Below, piece after piece: positions 54,569 through 64,000 of a stretch of DNA of 64,000 bases. The position numbers and the translations under genes were made by a program. Position 1 is the first letter of the stretch; the number at the start of each line of letters is the position of its first letter. The notes below the pieces were generated by a model. That model was not told where the DNA came from. It was given only the letters and a program-made list of their open reading frames with translations, and did not search any database. Source of the DNA: Drosophila miranda (lineage: Eukaryota; Arthropoda; Insecta; Diptera; Drosophilidae); assembly GCF_003369915.1 (NCBI RefSeq), contig NW_022881603.1, forward strand, positions 6,369,249-6,433,248, written 5' to 3'.

Positions 54569-55036
54569 TTCGATGTCTCAATTGGTGATGATCAACTGAT
54601 CCATTAGCCCCTGATGAAATGAAATGCCCCATGCCCCATGCCCCATGCCAAGACTAAAGACAGTTTAATTGTTCAAATTGTAAAGCAATTAAAACATTAT
54701 TGCCTGATGTCTTGGCCATTGTTTGATATTCTGGCATGGCCCATTGAGTTGGCTAAACAAGTGAAACCGTACGCCCATCTGTATCACTGCAAATATCAAG
54801 TGTTTGGGGCTCTTACCATATGCTGGCGAGTGCATACAAATATCACCACTACCCACAGCATCTACTCCACGATTGCGATCATCAGCATTAACCGCAAGCG
54901 TGAAGGGCAAATTCGGTAATGTTATAGGCCACCCGAGGCTGAGAAGCACTCGCTCATAGCCCGGCAATGGGACAAATACCTTTAAATCTGTGTTGTCATT
55001 TTCATTATCGGAGTCTGAGGTGTGTGAGTGTGTGTT
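54569..55036. other. Region upstream of D3
   Basis: No supported gene. A minus-strand stretch at about 54817-54890 resembles a signal-peptide exon followed by GTAAGA but has an in-frame stop and no second exon. A CATGCCC repeat lies at 54629-54650. Confidence 0.35.
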
Positions 55037-55201
55037 TGCTTAAGACTTTTTTTTTATATTTTTTTTTATTAAGCGTTGAATCCGTACATTGCATATAACG
55101 TATCTTAACATCACTGGTAAATAATATTGGGGTAGCCAAACCTAATGCTAAGTGCGAGAGGACTTACAAAAAATATAATATTATAATATTGGGAGGGAAA
55201 C

Positions 55202-56634
55202 TTAGAGTTGGCCAATAGTTTTGGCAAAACCCAATCTCTTCAACCGCCTCAAAGGCCTGGCAGGTAGTAATCGTCTGGCGAGCATACTATGGTGTCTAAT
55301 TAGCCTGTCACTGTATCTGCTGGTGTGCCTTCCAATCTGCTCCTCTACTGTATGCAGATTCAAATCCCGATGTAGGGTGGAGCCGCGCACGTACCAAGGG
55401 CAGTTCGTTATTTGCCTCATGGCGCGATTCTGCAAGACCTGTATCCGTTTATAGTTCGATTTGGCAGCTATACCCCAAATCTGCACCCCGAAGAGCCAGA
55501 TCGGGGCTACACAGTGTACATAAACTGCTCTTTTGGCTCTCAGTGACATGGTGCTTCTTCTGTTAATCAGCCACCGCAATTGCTGCATTCTTTGCCCACA
55601 TTTACGAGCCGTAGCTTTCAAGTGTGGACCAAGAGTAAGACGCTTATCAAGGGTGATACCGAGATACTTTGCTTGCTCTGGTTGGTCCAAAGTTACGCCT
55701 TCAAACTTTATGGGTGGGGTGTGGTCTATGAGCGCTTTCAGGGTGAAGCATGGATTGGTGGTCTTCAGTGGGTTGACTTTTAAATTCCATCTTTTGCACC
55801 AAGCTGCCAAAGAGTAGAGGTACTCTTGGAGACATCTGCTGCCTCAAGGCGGCACTTGGAGCTGTAGAGCAGTGCTATATCGTCCGCGTAGGTAGCAAGC
55901 AGAGCCTTACGGGGGGCCTCCATATGTTGCTCGCTTGGGGAGGGTAGATCTGCAGTATAGATAGAGTAAAGCAGCGGGCCAAGGACGCTGCCCTGTGGAA
56001 CTCCAGCTCTCATTTGCCAAGGTGTTGAATGTGTGTTCCTGAACCTGACCATAAACTGACGTCCTTCCAAGTATGATCGTAGGACACCGTAGTATGGTGC
56101 TGGGAACAGTTTTTTAATTTTGCTCAGTAGGCCGATATGCCAAACTCTATCGAAGGCTTGCTGCATATCAATGAAGACTGCATTGCAGTATTCTAGATCA
56201 TCATAGGCCTGTAGGATGTGTCCTGCCAATCTGTGGACTTGCTCCACTGTGCCGTGTCCCTCCCGAAAGCCAAACTGGTGATCCGGCAAGATACGGCATT
56301 CCTTGATTATACTACCAAGACGATTGGCAAGAAGCCTCTCCCATACCTTAGATAAGGAAGACAAAAGACTTATTGGTCGATACGACTCAGGGTCGTCCTC
56401 CGGTTTTCCAGGCTTATGGATCATCAGGATTGTTGCTATCTTCCACTGCTTAGGGAAAAACTGCATCCTTAACATGGCGTTAAAAATGAGCACTATGTAG
56501 AGTATCGCCCGAGTAGGCAATGCTTTCATTGTGGAATTGCACACTCTGTCAATGCCAGGAGCCTTCTTCCTCGGTAGGGACTTGATGACTTCAACAATAT
56601 CCTCAGCCCTGGCTGGTTTAATGGGTAAGGCCAT
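55202..56634 (-). pseudogene. LINE copy 3 ORF2, RT part (one frameshift)
   Basis: The frame from 56634 has LPRKKAPGIDRV, DDPESYRPISLL, FREGHGTVEQV, NAVFIDMQQAFDRVW, AGVPQGSVLGPLL and YADDIALLYSS, the complete Jockey RT series. One base is missing at about 55833 (GAGACATCT versus GAGACCATCT in copy 2), so the C-terminal 200 residues (55202-55810) are in another frame. Confidence 0.88.
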
Positions 56635-56714
56635 TTGTAGAGGTGTTTGCAGACTATCTTTTGTCTCTTTGTACTGCGCCTCCGTGGCGAATTGGTAATG
56701 GGTGAACCTGTCCC

Positions 56715-57920
56715 CTAAATGATGTGCAAACGAATTGGCCTGCTCTTCTTCGTTTCTAGCAAGTTCACCGTTGGGACACCGGATGGGAATCTGTCTGAGC
56801 GGTTGTCTCTTAAGAGACTTAGTGGTCTTCCAAAGCGAATAGCAGCATCCACGGTGTAATCCATGGAAGCAAGCTTTTGTTCAAAGAAGTTGCTTCGAAG
56901 TTCTCTCAGGGTGTTTCGAAGTTGCTTGGCAGCCCGGTTCCATAGAATTCGGTCCCATGGGTCTTGAGATCGGATTGCGCGTCTGCGAAGTCTCCTTTTT
57001 TGTGACAAAAGCTCTCTGGCCTCTCTTGTAAGAACTATTCCATAGGCGGCGCTTGTCGGAGGATGCGAGGGCGTTGAGGCAGCAGCAGCCATGTGTATAC
57101 TCTCTGTGATGTTATCTACAGCCATCTCGATATCTTCCTCAGAGTTTAGCGTGACGTTCAGTTGAATCGACCTCTCCAAATGTAGCCTAAATGCGAGAAG
57201 ATCAGTGTGCTTGGTGACTAGATGAGGGCTTGGATTTTCTATAATGCCATCTGTTTTAATGCTGATGACTAAGGCCAGATGGTCGGAGTCCAGATCCCAG
57301 CTCTGACTCATTGTTGTTCGAGAATCCGGAATACCATGATGTACTGCGAAGTCTATGCAGGACGGCGTGTGATTGAGTACATATGGGTACCTGGTTGGTG
57401 ATCCAGTTGCAAGGATCTTAGCGCCAGTAGCAGAGATGGCTTCCGCTAGCTCTCGCCCCCTAGGGGAATTGTAAGTGTCTCCCCACAGCCAGTGTCGGGC
57501 ATTCCAGTCACCACCAACCAAATACCTTTGCCCGCAATCACGGAGTGCATCGATGTAATGTCTTTCCTCAATCCTGACTCTGGGAGGGCAGTAAATGGCG
57601 CTGAACTCCACATCGCCCAGTCCTGTGGCTACTTTTACTGCTGACATTTGCATGCTGCGTGTCTCAATGACCCTTTGTGGAAAATGACGAAGCGAAGTCT
57701 TAACTAAAACCGCAACTCCACCAACGCTATTATTATTCCGCGATGTCTTGAAGGCTGGATAGAAGGCATATCCATGTATTTTTACAGCTGCGCCTCTTTT
57801 AATTCTGATCTCCGTCAAAAGAAGAATGTCAACGCTATTCTTGTGCTCGAAGAGCTCAACTTCTTTTGCTTTCCCTGAAATGCCGTTAGCATTCCAGATG
57901 AGAACCTTTAGTGGGTTCAT
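56715..57920 (-). pseudogene. LINE copy 3 ORF2, endonuclease part
   Basis: Starts at the ATG overlapping the ORF1 stop. The endonuclease motifs match copy 2. Near 56840 two bases are lost relative to copy 2 (GAATAGCAGC versus GAATATCCAGC), shifting the frame; the ORF stops at 56715 before the RT. Confidence 0.87.
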
Positions 57921-60343
57921 TGAGATGCTGAAACGTTGTTCTGGAGCTGAAGATTAGATCCAGCCCATTGCTTAATCGTGTTGGCCAATTCAAAAACCAT
58001 TTTTTCAAGTTTTTCAAGGCGTTGATTGGCTTGACTATTATGCTGCTGCTGTTCTTGCTGCTGTTGCTGTAGCCACATAAGAAACTGCTGCTGCTGCTGC
58101 TGTTGGAGCTGTTGTTGCCATTGTTGAAATTTTGTCTGCTGTTGTTGTAGCAGTGCATGAACTTCATATGAATTCTGTTGCTGGTTATTCAATCCTTGTG
58201 GCTGATGCGCTTGTAGACTATGAAAACGACGCTGAGCAGGTGTAGCAGGTATTGCATTTGAATTACCATTTGCTACGGCAGCATAGGAGGCTCCTGTATT
58301 ACTTCTAGTGCCTACCAAAGGTTGCTGCTGAACAATATTTCGCTGTTGCTGCTGTATTGTTGGTCTATTAGCCCCCTTTTTGTGACTAGACTGCAAGGTA
58401 GGAAACTGTTGCTGGTCTCCAGGAAGTGTGGTAGAGTAAGCATATGCCACTTGATTATTTAAGGGGACATGACCCGTCCTGTTCGTATTAATTGCCTTCT
58501 TTGCGGAGCCCATTGATCGGCGTAGAAACTCCTGATACCATTGGCATCCTTTGTAACTGGCCATATGGCTTCCAGAGCAGTGAATGCAGGTTGGCTGTGC
58601 ATCTAGGGGGCGTGTGCATTGTGAGGTTTGGTGATTTTCACCGCATCTGGCACAGTTGTGATGTCGGCGGCAGTATTTGTCTGTGTGGCCGAAATCCTGG
58701 CATCGACGACATTGAGCAATCTCTGTGGATTTTCGCATCCTTTAAATCCTTATTTTTTGGCGGCAAAGGGTCTTGACTTGGTAAATTTCGTTAATTTTTG
58801 CACAAGGCTTAATATTAATGAAAAAAATATTAAGTTTTTCGTCCTTGTTAGTCCTTGAGCTTGGGTTATGGATGTGAAGGACCTCGAGTCCCAACATTTT
58901 AAAATCGGCGGTAATATCATTGTTTAGGGTGCTATGATGTAGGTCTCTTACAACAATTCTATGAGGCTTTTCAGTCTGCAATTGGTATGTGTGGAATTCT
59001 ATTCCAATGGCATCGAAACAATCCACAATTGCTCTATAGGTATCACTGTCTTTGGGGAGGATTCTGACCGTTTCCCCCTGGTTAGCTTTGACGACAACGT
59101 TATTCAAATTTGCAACGTCCTTTATGACATCAAATAAGTCATTTAGGTAGCTAATATTGACAACTTGATCAGGGGTGACATAGACAGCCCTGATCTGTTG
59201 AGCCGCATAAACTTCACGATTCCTATTAGACTGACTAGAAATTTTATACCGTTGTTCCTTCCACTTTGTAGATCGAATTATTCCTTGCATGAACCGTTTA
59301 GGGTCTTATGCTCAGATTATAATTCCCTCTACCATATTATATCCACCACTAATTCTCTTCCTCTTATTAAATTATTAATCCTTACACACCTTTCTATTAA
59401 TTAGTAACTGTAGTGGTATTTGTACTTTGATTGCATGCTTAGTTTCTTAGTAAGTTTAGTACTAATTTTCCTCGAATGTTAGTCTAATAGCTATCTTTCT
59501 TGCATGTTCGCGTTTGGTTCGGCTACGCACCGCGCGTCATGCGGCAGCGCCCCTCGGTCGGTTGGGCGGGAGGAGGGCTGCGTTTTGCCTGGGATCCGCG
59601 CGTAACAGCCTTCTGCTGGTGTCACACGGGCCACTTGACGGTGCTGTAACTGCATCGCCTCTTGAAAGATGCAGTCATTGCATGTCAACGTCCAACTATT
59701 TGCGGTGGTTTTGGAGGGCCTTTAAGCTGATTACCAGAGCTCGTTGATTCTCCTTGAAGACACTGGTCTGTATTAACTGCTTCATAAAGGTGTTCATCCA
59801 GTTGGTCATTTCCAGCGTCTGCATCTACATTCATCCGAACTTCCTCATTATTAATATCACTTGGGATGTTCGTGTCAAGAATGGAAAATCTGTTGTTGGT
59901 GTTTGCCTGTTGGCTTGTAGTGGGGGGCAAGCCCAGGTCCCGGCCGCCGCTCCCTCGTTTAGATTTAGATGACAAAGTCTGATCGTTTTTTCTTTTGCCC
60001 GTTCTCCGTTTTTGAGCATCCAGAAGTCGTTCGGCAGCAGTGCGAAGTGTTTTTGCCTCAGTGTCGTCGGGCATGTGGATATGGAGTTTTCTTGGCTATC
60101 AAAGCTTAGTGCAGGGCAGATACTGCTTATTGTAGCAGTTGCCATGGTGTAGGTGTAGGTGGTGTTGTTGGTGGCACTAGTGAATGTTACTGTTGTTGTG
60201 GTTTCTGTGCATGTAGAGCGTTCAGCCTCTGAACGGTACTCAGAACGAATCTCAGAAGGTAATTTGCCTGATATTAGAAGCATTCTCTCATGATCAGTCC
60301 GCTTATTTCTAAGCCGAGAGTCAGATGAACTATTCGCATTCAT
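57917..60343 (-). pseudogene. LINE copy 3 ORF1 (inserted into and frameshifted)
   Basis: The start corresponds to the MNANSSS ATG at 60343. One G is missing from the GGGG run near 60068-60071, shifting the frame. The coding region is then split by the insertion at 59166-59692. A further stop separates 58742 from 58738 (TTTAAATCC versus TTTCAATCC in copy 2). The knuckles and glutamine-rich tail survive at 57917-58738. Confidence 0.88.
59166..59692 (-). mobile_element. Probable solo LTR inserted in the LINE
   Basis: 527 bp with a 5-bp TSD CAACT (59161-59165 and 59693-59697). On the minus strand it contains GTATAAAATTTC followed by TCAGTC, like an LTR promoter, and AATAATTTAATAAG. The plus-strand left end is TGATCAGG; the right end is not a clean CA. 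It codes for nothing and its family is not recognised. Confidence 0.55.
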
Positions 60344-60746
60344 TATACCGTAGCTGATAAGCGAAGTTTTTATTGCCCCTCTTGTGCGGCTGTGCGCAGA
60401 CTGAGGGGAATGTCTTGCCCGAAGGGCAGTGAATACAGTTGTAAAAACGTTCACAAATGTGTTTTTTGTTTTTGTCCAATTGCCGACACCGCACAAAGCA
60501 GCACCCGAATTTACGATGTATGCTATTTTTAGCACACAAGAGAATGCTCCGCTAAAGCAGAATAAAGAAAACAACTTTGCACAAGCGCGACACAACCGAT
60601 CTCTATGAAAGTTGATTCGAGACTCTGCTTAAGACTAACTACGGAAGGTAAGATTTACACAAAACATTTCAATTTCGTATGGCATTTAGGCAGTGTATAA
60701 TACTTTCAATCAAAATATAATTTAGAAGTAGGACGGCTCCCAGAAC

Positions 60747-61217
60747 TTATTGCGGGGCCACAGGAAGATGATCGCCCTCTGGCTGGAATCCGTTCTCGTC
60801 GGCCACATAGCGCAGGGTGATGATGTTGCCTTCCGGGTCGCTGTAGCTGTACGAGCCTGTCTGGACGAGGACCAGTTCCTCGTGCTCGTCGATCACCTGG
60901 CCATCGGATGTCTCCGTCTTGGGGATGATGATCTTCTTGAGGTAGCCAATGTTCTCCACGCGTATTCCATTGGACGTCTCGTAGCTGTCATAGAAGGTCG
61001 CTTCTTAGGAAACGCTCTTTGTCACTTGATCTAACCACTCCCACACTCACCTGCTGTTGAAGCTGCCGTCGGCAATGTTCACATTGTCCTGCTTCACAAT
61101 GGTGGCCGCTGTTGTCGTGGTGGTGACGCCTGCCCCAACAGCACGCTGGTCCTGTGGCCGGGCCAGGACATAGCTGAGCAGCATAGCAGAGCAGGCGATG
61201 AAGATGAACTTGTACAT
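60747..61217 (-). CDS. RR-1 cuticle protein, gene 2
   Basis: Exons 61051-61217 and 60747-60984 with a 66-bp GT-AG intron, phase 2; 134 residues. Signal peptide MYKFIFIACSAMLLSYVLA, then a Thr-rich linker. The splice joins ADGSFNS to SYETSNGIRVENIGYLKK, restoring the RR domain, which ends YSYSDPEGNIITLRYVADENGFQPEGDHLPVAPQ. A TATA box is at 61311-61318. Structural chitin-binding cuticle protein. It appears intact. The LINE ends 110 bp downstream of its stop. Confidence 0.92.
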
Positions 61218-61310
61218 TTGATTGGCCGTTTATCCTTGATTGTTCCTTGGGTGCGGGTGATATCCAGCAGATTGCGGTGCGACTGTTGACTGCCACAGCC
61301 GAGCCGCGTC

Positions 61311-61318
61311 TTTTTATA
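61311..61318 (-). promoter_or_regulatory. TATA box of cuticle gene 2
   Basis: TATAAAAA on the minus strand, with a CAGTCAACAGTC initiator-like sequence about 25-30 bases downstream (61280-61292). Confidence 0.7.
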
Positions 61319-62716
61319 GTCTGGTGTCTGGTCGTCTGGTGGTCGGGTACTCTGGTAGTACTCTGGGTCTGCTCTGGCCGACTTCGGCCGCGCTGCTTGC
61401 GATTGCCATTACGATGGGCCCACTAGATAAGCGGCGGGTACTCTCGAGTACTCTCTCGCAGAAATTACGACCGGGCGCTCTTCTTCTTAATTTTTCTTTG
61501 GGGTTTTTTTCGGTTTTGGTTTCAGTTTTATTGTCCGCGATGAGTAAACATCAGATCAGACCGCCAGATCGCAGAGAAGAAGATGAAGCGACGGTGTCAA
61601 CAGGTGACAGTTGTCCCTCTACTCCCTTTATCCACTGTACAATATCTCTGCGCCCCATGGTCTGACTGGCGGTCTTGACAGCTACATACGTGATGGTACT
61701 GAGCAGAATACTCGTAGTCGAATAATTCTTAAGGCTGGGAGTCATCGCAACTTAGTTCCGTTGAGTCGGATGGCGGTTCCTCGAGATTCCGTTAAGGATT
61801 TGAGTTGAGGGAGAGCCCGCATTCATGGCGATTGCTTCGCAGTGCTTTGGAATATTTCAATAAGTCATACCCAATGAGAGAGTACCCAATGTCCGCATTG
61901 CGGACACGTTTCAATTATAGAAATAATTTGGCCGAAAACCTGCCTGGGCCTCTAACGGTGAACGATGGAGACAAAGCTGGCCATAAAAATTTAGAGTATT
62001 GTTGGCCATAAATCGAATTGATAAGGTTCGGAACATTCACACATATGATGGCTATAGGCTGCGAATATTAACCACAATTGTGTCATAGAGCCCTAGACTT
62101 CAGCGGGCATGGAACGGAATGGTCAATGAACTTCGCTAAAAAACCAAAAGAACTCTTTACAAAAAAGAGGTAATTGTCATCGGATGCATATCTGATTAAT
62201 TTGGGGCAGACAAAGCCAATTTTCCATTGTTCTTTCCTTTAAGTTGAATTTCTTATACGATATGCTCTTAAAGTTAACACTTGTCTGCTAATCGATTGAA
62301 TGAAACCAGAAACGAACAAATCACACTTTCGGTTTCTGTTTGGATTACATAATTCCTGTTGATTCTGATCAAATCGAATTTGGAGTTCTGAGGCTCATTG
62401 GATCTCTTCGACCAACTCTCACTGAATCTTCGGGTATACCGGACTTGGCCTTCAGGTGTTTGCCAGTCTGCTTGTGGTTCAAATTGCTTATTTAACAAGT
62501 TAGCTTTTAATTAGTAATTGTTTAGCAAGACTGGCAGCGGAGCAAAAACTGCAAACTGAGGCAAATTTCACAAACATTTTGGCACACATGGGGCTAGTTG
62601 GGCAGTCGGAGACAGGGGCTCAGCTGAAGGGGGAATCCATAAGGAACCACCGGAATAATCAGTTTTCTCCCTTCCTGACTACGCCCCTGACTTTCAAGGA
62701 TTCTGATCAGCGTTTT
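61319..62716. other. Intergenic region between cuticle genes 2 and 3
   Basis: No gene or repeat recognised; only short ORFs without features. Confidence 0.45.
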
Positions 62717-63078
62717 TATAGCCGATACTCAAAATGAGTATTGGGGTATATTAGATTTGTGGTAAAAGTGGATGTGTGTAACGTCCAGAAGGAATCGTTT
62801 CCGACCCCATAAAGTATATATATTCTTGATCAGCATCAATAGCCGAGTCGATTGAGCCCTGTCTGTCTGTCCGTCCGTCCGTCTGTCCGTCTGTCAATTT
62901 GCAGTGGCTACGCAGCGCCCGACGTCACGCTCAGACTGATTTTCTGTCTCTCTCGCACGCACTCTTTGTCGTGTCGTTTAATATTAGCGGCGTCTGCCGG
63001 AGGAGAGCCATACTGACTTAGTGTCGGGTATAACCGTAGAGTTGCGGTGTCCGCAGCAACTCACAACGTTCCCCTCGT
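62717..63078 (+). mobile_element. Short ISY derivative, copy 13
   Basis: 362 bp: 5' end (TATAGCCG, one change), tetranucleotide run (62861-62895), then a direct join to AATTTGCAGTGGC and the 3' third with hairpin. The middle of about 700 bp is deleted. It retains the CT block at 62942-62962. Confidence 0.9.
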
Positions 63079-63135
63079 TTTATTTAGGTTTGATTTTTTC
63101 TCAATTTTTGTTGCTTATTTATCATTTGCTCTTTT

Positions 63136-63498
63136 TATACCCGATACTTAAAATGAGTATTGGGGTATATTAGATTTGTGGTAAAAGTGGATGTGTGTAA
63201 CGTCCAGAAGGAATCGTTTCCGAGCCCATAAAGTATATATATTCTTGATCAGCATCAATAGCCGAGTCGATTGAGCCCTGTCTGTCTGTCCGTCCGTCCG
63301 TCTGTCCGTCTGTCAATTTGCAGTGGCTACGCAGCGCCCGACGTCACGCTCAGACTGATTTTCTGTCTCTCTCGCACGCACTCTTTGTCGTGTCGCTTAA
63401 TATTAGCGGCGTCTGCCGGAGGAAAGCCATACTGACTTAGTATCGGGTATAACCGTAGAGTTGCGGTGTCCGCAGCAACTCACAACGTTCCCCCTCGT
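63136..63498 (+). mobile_element. Short ISY derivative, copy 14
   Basis: 363 bp with the same internal deletion as copy 13 and only a few differences, lying 57 bp further right in the same orientation. Confidence 0.9.
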
Positions 63499-63622
63499 TC
63501 TACATATTTTGGGCGTGGAAGCTCCAAGTCGAAGTCAGCCTGTTGAGTTGATCATAGTATTGTTTAATTGTTCTCAGTTCTTTTGGTTCTAATCACATTT
63601 GTGCTTGGTCCTAGTCGGATCC

Positions 63623-64000
63623 TCAGTGCTGCTTCTCTGGAGGTTTGTAGGGATGCAGCTTGAGGTACTCAAGAGTCTTTAGAACAGACAGGGGCGTGGG
63701 CGGCGGTGAGGGCAGGTGATCGCCCACCGCATGATATCCATTCTCGTCGGCGGCGTAGGACACCACATAGGTGTTCCCATCGTCGGACACAAACGAGTAT
63801 TTGCCATGGACCGCTTCGCCATCGTGCTCGGCATTCACCGTCTTTAGGAGTCCGTCCTGTGTGGCCTTGGAGCCATCGGCGAGTTCGTACCTGGATGGGG
63901 AGGATGTGGCTGTTAGGCTCTGCCGAGATTCTTCCACTGGACTGAACTTACTGGTAGTGATATTTTCCGTTGTACTCCACATTGGATTCTTGGGAGATCA
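63623..64000 (-). CDS. RR-1 cuticle protein, gene 3 (5' end outside window)
   Basis: Last exon 63623-63890 and the end of the preceding exon 63952-64000, joined by a 61-bp GT-AG intron. The joined reading is NVEYNGKYHYQ then YELADGSKATQDG, followed by the RR-1 core (GKYSFVSDDGNTYVVSYAADENGYHAVGDHLPSPPP) and a short tail ending EKQH. The signal peptide and promoter lie beyond the right edge. No lesion in the part seen. Confidence 0.9.

Larger units (their letters stand above)
55048..60625 (-). mobile_element. Jockey-clade LINE, copy 3 (full length, mutated, with LTR-like insert)
   Basis: An 11-bp TSD TGCTTAAGACT (55037-55047 and 60626-60636). The T-rich 3' tail starts at 55048; the 5' end is at 60625. 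Without the 527-bp insertion at 59166-59692 and its duplicated 5 bp the element is about 5.05 kb, which gives the family's full length. It has an almost complete ORF2, including the RT region lost in copy 2. Confidence 0.94.

Noticed and set aside
54689-54967. Possible fourth DUF1091 gene upstream of D3
   Set aside because: A signal-like stretch followed by GTAAGA exists, but an in-frame stop and lack of a second exon make it unsupported.

Overview
The window is insect nuclear DNA from the Drosophila obscura species group. Introns are short (50-66 bp), there are Rebers-Riddiford (RR-1) cuticle genes and DUF1091 genes, and most of the sequence is nested retrotransposons plus many copies of one Helitron/Helentron-type element. 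I call that element ISY because its layout and abundance fit the element of that name from D. miranda. A 3.43-kb BEL-type element with 372-bp LTRs also fits my recollection of TRAM from the D. miranda neo-Y. My best guess is a D. miranda neo-sex chromosome (the amplification and decay favour the neo-Y); this is inference and needs an alignment.

Layout. 1-3000: 5' part of a Jockey-clade LINE (minus strand). 3001-48363: a tandem segmental amplification. Its common core, here called S-R (about 1.4 kb), occurs five times (near 3001, 4977/8713, 23645/25204/27031, 28245/35282 and 45811/47378). Units alternate between short ones (R-ISY-S) and long ones (R-ISY-Gypsy-ISY-host gene-ISY-S). Later insertions interrupt individual copies: a TRAM-like element (5283-8712), a nearly complete BEL/Pao element (28715-35281), a 4.5-kb LINE nested in the first Gypsy copy (10989-15458), and inverted ISYs (24089, 25924, 41864, 46255). 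The host gene, a two-exon gene for a predicted secreted or GPI-anchored protein, occurs twice (21004-22303 and 43119-44459). Both copies are broken, partly by different mutations.

48364-64000: mostly single-copy host DNA. It holds three RR-1 cuticle genes (48616-49297, 60747-61217 and 63623-64000, the last running off the window) and a minus-strand cluster of three DUF1091 genes (51618-52241; 52490-53140 with a one-base frameshift; 53883-54568). A 5.6-kb LINE carrying an LTR-like insertion lies at 55048-60625. Two short ISY derivatives lie at 62717-63498.

How the parts relate. The host genes (cuticle and DUF1091) are independent small genes with their own promoters, not an operon. The rest is a record of transposition: empty and filled sites within the duplicated copies give exact insertion points, target-site duplications (TSDs) and a relative order of events. 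No RNA gene, CRISPR array or bacterial feature was seen.
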